Assembly (NCBI GenBank): GCA_028870815.1
Contig: JAGWOU010000182.1
Location: 1-5,148 of the forward strand
Direction: 5' to 3'
DNA: 5,148 bases
Origin: Rhodospirillales bacterium
Lineage (GTDB): Bacteria; Pseudomonadota; Alphaproteobacteria; Acetobacterales; Acetobacteraceae
Shown here in pieces: positions 1 to 5,148 of this stretch (the stretch's first letter is position 1; every line of letters begins with the position of its first letter). The position numbers and the translations under genes were made by a program. The notes beneath the pieces are model-generated. The model was not told the origin of the DNA. It saw only the letters and a program-made list of their open reading frames with translations, and did no database searches.

Positions 1-69
1 AGAAAAGCGCCTTTGGATTTGAGAATTTTCCGCTTTAGGAGGAAAATTCCCGGACGAATGAATCGTCAC
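1..69 (-). CDS. Possible 5' end of an unidentified leftward gene (partial)
   Basis: A reading frame starts at a GTG (positions 69-67, minus strand) and stays open for 23 codons to the window edge. It begins fMet-T-I-H-S-S-G-N-F-P-P-K-A-E-N. The reason to take it seriously is the ribosome binding site: GGAGGT, a full anti-16S match, lies 4 nt before the GTG (complement of 74-79). An in-frame stop just upstream (84-82) makes this GTG the first possible start. I recognise no family in so short a piece. Against it, the plus strand is also open here in frame 1 (to a TAA at 157-159), and a perfect inverted repeat (23-31/41-49) falls inside the frame. If real, the gene is divergent from the gltX run and reads away from the tRNA. 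Confidence 0.35.
   Translation of the reverse strand, partial: MTIHSSGNFPPKAENSQIQRRFS
23..49. repeat. Perfect 9-bp inverted repeat (hairpin or operator-like)
   Basis: GAATTTTCC at 23-31 is matched exactly by its reverse complement GGAAAATTC at 41-49, with a 9-nt spacer between them. No T-run follows on either strand, so it is not an ordinary intrinsic terminator. It could be a protein-binding dyad, the tip of a mobile element, or chance. It lies inside the possible leftward reading frame at the window edge, which weakens a promoter or operator reading. Confidence 0.5.
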
Positions 70-412
70 CTTGACCTCCCGTTACCAAGGAAGAGCCTTC
101 TTGTTCTACGATCTGCCGCCCTCTATTGTCACGTTACACCTTTCGGTCGGACAGCATAAATAAATAGTTGTATATCATCATTTTAATATTTGAATTTCGC
201 AACGAATTTTTGAATTGTTTTTTATTCGCTTTAGGATCAGCAGCCAAAGCAATCAAGTTTTCAAATTTTCGCGTAGATTTAGCCCGCCCCAGTCCGAAAA
301 AAAATTTTATTCGAAGGCGCGTAAGAAGGTTTACCTTTGCGGTGCTGTATCCACAGCCACACATAGACGCAACCAAGGGCTGTGAAACCTAGACTTAAAC
401 AAAATGAGAAGT
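70..412. other. AT-rich segment without a convincing gene, downstream of the tRNA 3' end
   Basis: Base composition drops sharply here: 161-280 has 33 G/C out of 120 (27.5%), against roughly 60-65% in the genes to the right. Both strands carry short open frames (58-159 plus, 168-392 plus, 376-134 minus). The last two begin with TTG and lack a ribosome binding site, and none resembles a family I know. Visible structure includes a CGAA-A8-T4-ATTCG tract at 295-313, a 7-bp dyad at 352-358/378-384 with a 19-nt loop, and a second copy of the decamer CGCTTTAGGA (31-40 and 227-236). The segment could be a degraded remnant, the end of an element integrated at the tRNA, or an AT-rich spacer. Confidence 0.6.
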
Positions 413-488
413 TGGTGGAGCTAAGCGGAATCGAACCGCTGACCTTCTGCATGCCATGCAGACGCTCTACCAATTGAGCTATAGCCCC
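413..488 (-). tRNA. tRNA-Ala (anticodon GGC)
   Basis: A complete 76-nt cloverleaf reads leftward from 488 to 413. The acceptor arm is GGGGCTA paired with TAGCTCC, including the G3:U70 wobble that is the major identity element for alanyl-tRNA synthetase. The D stem is GCTC/GAGC, the anticodon stem TCTGC/GCAGA, and the T arm AGCGG-TTCGATT-CCGCT. The anticodon loop ATGGCAT gives anticodon GGC (complement of 453-455), which reads GCC and GCU. The loop has A32 and U38, a pair known to be conserved in bacterial tRNA-Ala(GGC) and to limit misreading. Discriminator A73 and the CCA end (complement of 413-415) are encoded. The gene is single, divergent from gltX, and its 3' end faces AT-rich DNA. Confidence 0.98.
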
Positions 489-508
489 GCGCCTTTTCGG
501 TGGAGGGG

Positions 509-538
509 CGTATAGACCGGGCCGGCCGAGGAAAGCAA
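509..538 (-). promoter_or_regulatory. Probable sigma-70 promoter of tRNA-Ala with GC-rich discriminator
   Basis: Reading leftward, a -35-like TTGCTT (complement of 533-538) is followed after 18 nt by a -10-like TATACG (complement of 509-514). Transcription would begin near 502, about 13 nt before the mature tRNA 5' end at 488. The bases between the -10 box and the start are nearly all C or G (CCCCTCC). Such a discriminator is known from stable-RNA promoters under ppGpp/DksA-type stringent control. The match to consensus is moderate. The position relative to the tRNA is the main support. Confidence 0.5.
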
Positions 539-635
539 GAGGAAGGAAAGAAAATCTGTCCCCAAAATGCCGTTTTCCGTCGCCAAAGGCGGCTTCACCT
601 TCCCCCAGCCGGTAAAACGGGGTAACCCGCCTGAA

Positions 636-1985
636 ATGGTCAAACTCCGCTTCGCCCCCAGCCCCACCGGCTATCTGCATGTTGGCAATGCCCGCGCCGC
701 TTTGGTGAATTTCCTGTTCGCCCGGCATGAGGGCGGAAAATTGCTGCTGCGGCTGGACGATACCGATACCGAGCGCGGCCGCCCGGAATATGAGCAGGGC
801 ATTTACGATGATCTGCGTTGGCTGGGCATTGAATGGGACGAGCAGGCCCGGCAGTCTGACCGTTTCGCCCGCTATGGGGAAGTTGCCGAGGCGTTGAGAG
901 CCTCAGGCAGGCTCTACCCCTGTTTTGAGAACGAGGACGAACTGGCCGCCAAGCGCGCCGCCCTCATTAAACGCAAGTTGCCCCCGGTTTACGACCGCGC
1001 CGCGCTGAACATGACGCCTGAGCAGCGGGCCACCGCCGAGGCCAATGGCAAGAGACCCTATTGGCGCTTCAAGCTCTCGGACGAGGCGGTGAGCTGGAAC
1101 GACCTCGTACTCGGCGCGCGCAATATCAAGCTCAGCACGGTCTCGGACCCGGTGTTGATCCGCGCCGATGGCACACCTCTCTACACCTTCACCTCGGTGG
1201 TGGACGATGCGGATATGGGCATCACCCATATCGTCCGCGGCGAGGATCATGTTTCCAACACGGCGGTGCAGATCGACCTGTTCCGCGCCATTTCCCGCAA
1301 CCCTGTGCCGCGCTTCGCGCATCTGCCGCTGATTTCCGGCGGGGACGGGGAAAAGCTTTCCAAGCGTATCGGCTCTATCTCGCTGAAATCGCTCCGCAAG
1401 GATGGCATCGAACCCGCCGCGCTGACCGCGTATCTGGCGCGGCTGGGCACCAGCAAGGACACCGCCCCGCTGCCGATGGCGGAACTGATCGCGCAGTTCT
1501 CGCTGAATGATTTCTCCCGCTCGCCGCCGCGTTTCGACGCCGCGCAACTGCTGGGGCTGAACCGCAAGCTGCTGCACCACCTGCCCTTCGAGGCCGTGCA
1601 GGACCGCCTGCCGGAAGGCGCTACCCCAGAATTCTGGGAGACTGTGCGCGGCAATCTGGACCTGCTTTCCGAATCCCGCGCCTGGTGGGCGGTGGCGGCG
1701 GGCGAGATCGTGACGCCGACACTTCCGGATGAGGCTCTGACGGTGATCGAAGCCGCGCGGGAAACCATCCCGGCGGAGATGACGCCGGAGAGCTGGAAAG
1801 CCTGGGCCGCGGCCATTTCCGCCGCCACCGGGGCCAAGGGCAAGGCGTTGTACCAGCCGCTGCGCCTGGCGCTGACCGGCGAGGAGCATGGACCGGAGAT
1901 GGCGCCGCTGCTGAGACTGATGGGGCGGGAGCGTGCCGCCAAACGCCTGAGCGCCTGCGTTGCCGCGAAGGCCAGCCCCGGCTAA
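636..1985 (+). CDS. gltX: Glutamyl-tRNA synthetase (GluRS), zinc-less alphaproteobacterial type
   Basis: This class I aminoacyl-tRNA synthetase charges tRNA-Glu with glutamate using ATP, in the cytoplasm. From ATG 636 the protein has 449 residues, normal for the family. The N-terminus RFAPSPTGYLHVGNAR is the GluRS signature, with HVGN (15-18) as the HIGH motif. The LRLDDTD segment binds glutamate, and KLSKR (240-244) is the KMSKS-type loop. RGEDHVSNT precedes it, and the remaining C-terminal part is the anticodon-binding region. The zinc-binding cysteine cluster of E. coli GluRS is absent: only Cys96 remains, in YPCFENEDEL. I chose ATG 636 because homologues start at MVKLRFAPSPTG. An in-frame ATG at 567 would add 23 unconserved residues. 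Neither start has a good ribosome binding site: purine-rich 537-554 is too far from 567, and GGGG at 619-622 is weak for 636. Many alphaproteobacteria carry two gltX copies, one of which may form Glu-tRNA-Gln. Which type this is cannot be read safely here. It heads the run into yfgM, bamB and der. Confidence 0.96.
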   Translation: MVKLRFAPSPTGYLHVGNARAALVNFLFARHEGGKLLLRLDDTDTERGRPEYEQGIYDDLRWLGIEWDEQARQSDRFARYGEVAEALRASGRLYPCFENEDELAAKRAALIKRKLPPVYDRAALNMTPEQRATAEANGKRPYWRFKLSDEAVSWNDLVLGARNIKLSTVSDPVLIRADGTPLYTFTSVVDDADMGITHIVRGEDHVSNTAVQIDLFRAISRNPVPRFAHLPLISGGDGEKLSKRIGSISLKSLRKDGIEPAALTAYLARLGTSKDTAPLPMAELIAQFSLNDFSRSPPRFDAAQLLGLNRKLLHHLPFEAVQDRLPEGATPEFWETVRGNLDLLSESRAWWAVAAGEIVTPTLPDEALTVIEAARETIPAEMTPESWKAWAAAISAATGAKGKALYQPLRLALTGEEHGPEMAPLLRLMGRERAAKRLSACVAAKASPG

Positions 1986-1999
1986 GACAAACCCGGCAG

Positions 2000-2004
2000 G
2001 GAGG
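2000..2004 (+). promoter_or_regulatory. Ribosome binding site deciding the GTG start of the yfgM-like gene
   Basis: GGAGG in the purine-rich stretch AGGGAGGAAAGAG sits 10 nt before the GTG at 2015. It is the only strong Shine-Dalgarno in the four-gene run. It fits the 29-nt gap after gltX, where independent ribosome loading is needed, and it supports GTG rather than a later ATG as the start. Confidence 0.8.
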
Positions 2005-2014
2005 AAAGAGCCGC

Positions 2015-2680
2015 GTGGTCGATATTTTTGACGAAGTTTCCGAGGATTTGCGCCATGAGCGGACGGTAAAGCTCGCCCAGCGGTATGGTGGGCTGCTACT
2101 GCTGGCCGCCGTGTTGGTTCTCGCGGGCGTGGCCGGGCAGCAATATTGGCAGGCCCGCAAGACCAGACTGGCCGAAGCTGCCGCCAAGCAATATCTGGCG
2201 CTGACCCAGGCCGTGGACCAACCCGACGCGAAAGTGACGCCAGCGATGGCGGACGCGACCGCCCAGAAGCTAGTGGATTTCTCCAAATCCGCGCCTGAGA
2301 TTTACAAGACCATGGCCCGGCTGCGCGCCGCCGCCCTGTACGCAAATGCCGGGGAACTGCCCAAGGCGGCCACGCTGTGGAGCCGCGTGGGCGCCGATGA
2401 GGCCGCGCCCAACCTGATGCGCGACGCCGCCAGCCTGCTATTCGCCCAGCATGAAATCGGCATCGACAACGATACCGACATCCTCGCCCGTTTGCAGCCG
2501 ATCGTGCAGGAGAAAAACCCGTATCATGGCCTGGCGCGGGAAATGCAGGCGATGGTTTATTTGAATGAGGGCAACACGGCGATGGCCAAATCGCTGTTTG
2601 CCCAGGTGCAGGACGACCCCGGCACCCCCCAGGGCGCGCAGAACCGCGCCCAGGCCATGCTCGCCAAGCTGAACGGATGA
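2015..2680 (+). CDS. yfgM: YfgM-like membrane-anchored TPR protein
   Basis: This 221-residue protein has a short charged cytoplasmic N-terminus (VDIFDEVSEDLRHER), one transmembrane helix at about 25-43 (LLLLAAVLVLAGVAG) and a helical, alanine-rich periplasmic domain of about 175 residues. TPR-like helix pairs are visible around 105-122 (YANAGELPKAATLW) and 170-195 (VYLNEGNTAMAKSLF). This is the layout of the TPR_21/YfgM family (E. coli YfgM, 206 aa). There YfgM sits in the inner membrane, associates with SecYEG and the chaperone PpiD, and helps proteins released into the periplasm. The VDIFDEVSEDLRHER start is typical of alphaproteobacterial members. Its place directly before bamB and der confirms the assignment. 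GTG 2015 is set by the GGAGG at 2000-2004. The stop codon overlaps the bamB ATG (ATGA). The function in this organism is inferred from the family and the gene order. Confidence 0.88.
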   Translation: MVDIFDEVSEDLRHERTVKLAQRYGGLLLLAAVLVLAGVAGQQYWQARKTRLAEAAAKQYLALTQAVDQPDAKVTPAMADATAQKLVDFSKSAPEIYKTMARLRAAALYANAGELPKAATLWSRVGADEAAPNLMRDAASLLFAQHEIGIDNDTDILARLQPIVQEKNPYHGLAREMQAMVYLNEGNTAMAKSLFAQVQDDPGTPQGAQNRAQAMLAKLNG

Positions 2681-3996
2681 CACTGCCCATGATTCGCCGC
2701 CGTACCGCGACTGTCGGCCTACTCGGCCTGCTTGCCTCCTGCTCGTCGTCGAAAAAAACGCCTATCGTGGGAACGCAAATTCCCGTGCTGCCGGACCAGT
2801 CCGGCATGGGCGTGGCGTCCGACGCGCCCGCTGTGACCTTGCCCGCGCCCACGGCGTTGAGCGCCTGGACGCAGACTTTGGCCAATGCCGCGCACGCGCC
2901 GGGCAATGCCGCCGGGCCGATCAGCTGCAAGCCCAGTTGGAACACCGATATCGGCGCGGCCGGCGGATACCGCCAGCCCCTGACGGCAAGCCCCCTGGTC
3001 GCGGGCGGGCATGTGTTCACCATGGATGCGGATGCCCATGTTCGCGCCCTGTCTCTTTCCGATGGCTCTGAGCTTTGGCGCACCAACACCAAGCCCAAGC
3101 ACAATACCACGCAGAATCTTGGCGGTGGCATCGCCTTCGACTCCGGCAAAATTTACGCCAGCACCGGGTATGGCGAGGCGTTGGCGTTGGATGCGGGCAG
3201 CGGCAAAATTCTCTGGCGGCAGCAATTGGATTTTCCGGCGCGTTCCGCGCCGCTGGTGGCCGGCGGGCTGGTGGCCGTGGTCACCCAGAACGACCTGCTG
3301 CTGACCTTCGATGAACAATCCGGCGCGCCGGGCTGGCGCTTCTCCGGCGCTGTCGGCACCCCGCCAATGACCGCCGTGAGCGTGACCGGCGCCCCCGCTT
3401 TCGCGGATGGCATCGTTGTCGCCGGCTTCTCCACTGGTCTGCTCGCCGCCATCGATGCCAGTTCCGGCACGCCGGTTTGGGAACAGAGCCTGGCCACCGG
3501 GTTTGGACAGGCAAGCTCTCTGGACCTTTCGGACGTGGTGGCCGCCCCGGTGATCGCTGGTGGCGTGGTCTATGGCATCAATATCGGCGGCACCTTCATG
3601 GCGGTGGATCTGCATTCCGGCGCACAGGTGTGGACGCACCAGGCCGCCGGAAGCCAATCCCCCGCAGCATCTGGCGGGTTCCTGTTCCTGCTCGATTCCA
3701 ATGCCGTGCTCTCCGCCGTGCATGCCGATGACGGGCTGGTGAGCTGGGCCACCGCCCTGCCCGCCTTCAAGAACATGAAGAAACACACCAACCCCATCGC
3801 CTGGGCCGGGCCGGCGCTGGTGAGCAACACGCTGATCTGCGTGAACGACCATGGCGAGGCTGTGCTGGTGGACGCCGTCACTGGCAAGGTGACGCAGACA
3901 GTGAAACTGGGCGCGCCGGCGGATATTGCCCCCATCCCCGTGGGCGGCGTGCTGTTGCAGCTAACGCGCAATGCGCGCCTGACGGCTTATGGCTGA
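2677..3996 (+). CDS. bamB: Outer membrane assembly lipoprotein BamB (eight-bladed beta-propeller)
   Basis: BamB is the propeller lipoprotein of the BAM complex. It binds BamA and aids folding of beta-barrel proteins into the outer membrane. The 439-residue protein starts with a lipoprotein signal: RRR, a hydrophobic stretch, then lipobox L-A-S-C with Cys22. Ser follows the Cys, consistent with outer-membrane sorting. A low-complexity tether with GTQIPVLP, like the PGxRIxVL motif of alphaproteobacterial BamB, leads to the propeller. PQQ-like blades recur with a (D/S)G-x3-W ending: Trp134, 180, 220, 268, 319 and 357. A seventh, weaker blade lies near 385-410 (TGKVTQTVKL) and the last strand closes at LTAYG (435-439). 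Residues 86-105 probably complete that final blade. E. coli BamB has 392 residues, so this one has a longer N-terminal linker. ATG 2677 overlaps the yfgM stop. ATG 2689, with GGATGA 8 nt before it, would give a shorter, equally plausible signal peptide. Confidence 0.92.
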   Translation: MTLPMIRRRTATVGLLGLLASCSSSKKTPIVGTQIPVLPDQSGMGVASDAPAVTLPAPTALSAWTQTLANAAHAPGNAAGPISCKPSWNTDIGAAGGYRQPLTASPLVAGGHVFTMDADAHVRALSLSDGSELWRTNTKPKHNTTQNLGGGIAFDSGKIYASTGYGEALALDAGSGKILWRQQLDFPARSAPLVAGGLVAVVTQNDLLLTFDEQSGAPGWRFSGAVGTPPMTAVSVTGAPAFADGIVVAGFSTGLLAAIDASSGTPVWEQSLATGFGQASSLDLSDVVAAPVIAGGVVYGINIGGTFMAVDLHSGAQVWTHQAAGSQSPAASGGFLFLLDSNAVLSAVHADDGLVSWATALPAFKNMKKHTNPIAWAGPALVSNTLICVNDHGEAVLVDAVTGKVTQTVKLGAPADIAPIPVGGVLLQLTRNARLTAYG

Positions 3997-5148
3997 ACTG
4001 CCGCGAATCGTCATTGCCGGCCGGCCCAATGTCGGCAAATCCACCTTGTTCAACCGGCTTGTGGGCAGCCGCCTGGCGCTGGTGGCCGACACGCCGGGGG
4101 TGACACGCGACCGCAAGGAAGCGGTGTGCGAGATGGACGGACGCAAGGTGCTGGTGGTGGACACTGCGGGGCTTGAGGAAGCGGCACCCGACACGCTGCC
4201 CGGGCGCATGCGCGCCTCCACCGCCACCGCCGTGGACCAGGCGGATCTGGTGCTGTTCGTGTTCGATGCGAAAGCCGGGTTGATTCCCGAGGATAGGCAT
4301 TTCGGCACATGGTTGCGACGGAAAGACCGCCCGGTGCTGGTTGTGGCCAACAAGGCCGAGGGGCGCGGCGGCATCGCCAACGCCATGGAAGCCTATGAGC
4401 TGGGCTTTGGCGAGCCGGTGGCGATTTCCGCCGAGCATAATGAGGGCATTTACGACCTCATGACCGAGATTGCCGAACGCCTGCCCGAAGCCGAACCGGA
4501 AGACGAGGACAGCGAGAACAAACCGCTGCATCTGGCCATCGTCGGCCGCCCCAACGCGGGCAAATCCACCCTGCTGAACTATTTGCTGGGCGAGCAGCGC
4601 ATGATCACCGGCCCCGAACCCGGCCTGACGCGCGATGCCGTTTCCGCCGATTTTGAAGGCCCCGACGGTAAACTTTACCGCGTGGTGGACACAGCCGGGT
4701 TGCGCAAACGCGCGAAAGTGGATGAGGGTCTGGAGAAAATGTCCACCTCCTCCTCGATCGAGGCGCTGAAGCGCGCCGAGATGGCGGTGCTGGCGGTGGA
4801 TGCCGTGCAGGGCATGCAAGAACAGGATCTGCACATAGCCCGGCTCATCGAACGCGAGGGCCGCGCCTGCGTGATCGCGCTGACGAAATGGGATGCGGTG
4901 GAAGACCGGCCGGATGCGAAGAAGGCGGCGCTGGACCGTATTTCCATCTCGCTGAGCCAGATGAAGGGCATCACCGTGGTGCCGCTTTCGGCTGAGACCG
5001 GCGAGGGGGTGAAGAAGCTCTTCCCCGCCATCCGCGACACCTATGAAAAGTGGAATCTGCGCATTCCCACCAGCCAGCTCAACCGCTGGTTTGAGGGCGC
5101 CCTTGAACGCTTTCCGCCGCCGCTGGTGGATGGCCGTCGCCTGAAGCT
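3989..5148 (+). CDS. der: Ribosome assembly GTPase Der (EngA), 3' end missing
   Basis: Der is an essential double GTPase needed for 50S ribosomal subunit maturation. The frame runs 386 codons from ATG 3989 to the edge. GTPase domain 1 has G1 GRPNVGKST (11-19), G2 Thr39 in DTPGVTRDR, G3 DTAG (58-61), G4 NKAE (121-124) and G5 SAE (147-149). An acidic linker (166-178, PEAEPEDEDSENK) leads to domain 2: G1 GRPNAGKST (186-194), G2 Thr214 in PGLTRD, G3 DTAG (234-237), G4 TKWD (299-302) and G5 SAE near 334. The C-terminal KH-like domain starts around 350 (TYEKWNLRIPTSQLNRW) and is cut off. Perhaps 60-100 residues are missing, judging by family size. Both G4 boxes depart from NKxD: Glu for Asp in the first and Thr for Asn in the second. 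No Shine-Dalgarno precedes the ATG, which overlaps the end of bamB by 8 nt, so translation is probably coupled to bamB. Confidence 0.97.
   Translation, partial: MAELPRIVIAGRPNVGKSTLFNRLVGSRLALVADTPGVTRDRKEAVCEMDGRKVLVVDTAGLEEAAPDTLPGRMRASTATAVDQADLVLFVFDAKAGLIPEDRHFGTWLRRKDRPVLVVANKAEGRGGIANAMEAYELGFGEPVAISAEHNEGIYDLMTEIAERLPEAEPEDEDSENKPLHLAIVGRPNAGKSTLLNYLLGEQRMITGPEPGLTRDAVSADFEGPDGKLYRVVDTAGLRKRAKVDEGLEKMSTSSSIEALKRAEMAVLAVDAVQGMQEQDLHIARLIEREGRACVIALTKWDAVEDRPDAKKAALDRISISLSQMKGITVVPLSAETGEGVKKLFPAIRDTYEKWNLRIPTSQLNRWFEGALERFPPPLVDGRRLK

Noticed and set aside
58..159. A 33-codon plus-strand frame from ATG 58 (MNRHLDLPLPRK...), open upstream to the window edge
   Set aside because: AGGAGG at 37-42 is 15 nt from the ATG, too far for a good site. 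The frame could be the tail of a gene entering from the left, but I recognise nothing in it.
295..384. Possible terminator for the tRNA: a 7-bp dyad at 352-358/378-384 and a T8 run (minus strand) at 297-304
   Set aside because: The stem is short, has a 19-nt loop and is not adjacent to the T-run. No proper hairpin directly precedes the T-run, so this is not a supported intrinsic terminator.
134..392. Two overlapping frames of 74 and 80 codons in the AT-rich segment, one per strand
   Set aside because: Both start with TTG, lack a ribosome binding site and oppose each other. Composition alone explains their Lys/Asn/Phe-rich proteins.
489..635. A plus-strand promoter for gltX, for example TATAGA at 511-516
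   Set aside because: No acceptable -35 box lies 16-18 nt upstream of any -10-like match, so I could not support a specific promoter.
279..728. A 149-codon minus-strand frame crossing the tRNA
   Set aside because: It runs straight through the tRNA-Ala gene and the gltX start, and no homology is recognisable.
903..3149. A 748-codon stop-free frame on the minus strand, antisense to gltX, yfgM and bamB
   Set aside because: Its protein is Arg/Gly/Pro/Ala-rich with no family resemblance, and it runs antisense to three well-conserved genes. High-GC codon use removes stops on the opposite strand, so this is expected as an artefact.
3878..4834. A 318-codon minus-strand frame antisense to der
   Set aside because: It mirrors the conserved GTPase motifs on the plus strand and has a low-complexity His/Gly/Ala composition, so it is a shadow of der.

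Overview
The window looks like core chromosome of a high-GC alphaproteobacterium. Coding regions are about 60-65% GC by eye. Three things point there: a GluRS of the zinc-less alphaproteobacterial type, a short YfgM-like TPR membrane protein beside an outer-membrane BamB lipoprotein, and a Der GTPase whose first G4 box is NKAE, a variant I recall from alphaproteobacteria. An Acetobacteraceae/Rhodospirillales-type host is my guess, but the window alone does not prove it.

Layout. Positions 1-412 are unlike the rest: AT-rich (33 G/C in 120 bases at 161-280), with no convincing complete gene. At the left edge is one possible leftward gene start (GTG at 69, with a good Shine-Dalgarno), plus a perfect 9-bp inverted repeat. 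At 413-488 on the minus strand lies a complete tRNA-Ala(GGC) gene with an encoded CCA end. Its promoter lies at 509-538. The tRNA points left, so the AT-rich DNA sits directly behind its 3' end, the usual place for an integrated element.

From 636 to the right edge, four plus-strand genes form a compact run: gltX (636-1985), a 29-nt gap, yfgM-like (2015-2680), a 4-nt overlap, bamB (2677-3996), an 8-nt overlap, and der (3989 to the edge, truncated). This is the classic yfgM-bamB-der block (in E. coli hisS-yfgM-bamB-der), here with glutamyl-tRNA synthetase in the upstream synthetase position. It combines tRNA charging (gltX), a periplasmic chaperone-type factor at the translocon (yfgM), outer-membrane protein assembly (bamB) and 50S ribosome assembly (der). 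The overlaps imply co-transcription and translational coupling.

I found no new defence, mobile or regulatory system. The points most worth a second look are the Thr-for-Asn change in the second G4 box of Der, the AT-rich segment behind the tRNA 3' end, and the GC-rich discriminator of the tRNA promoter.
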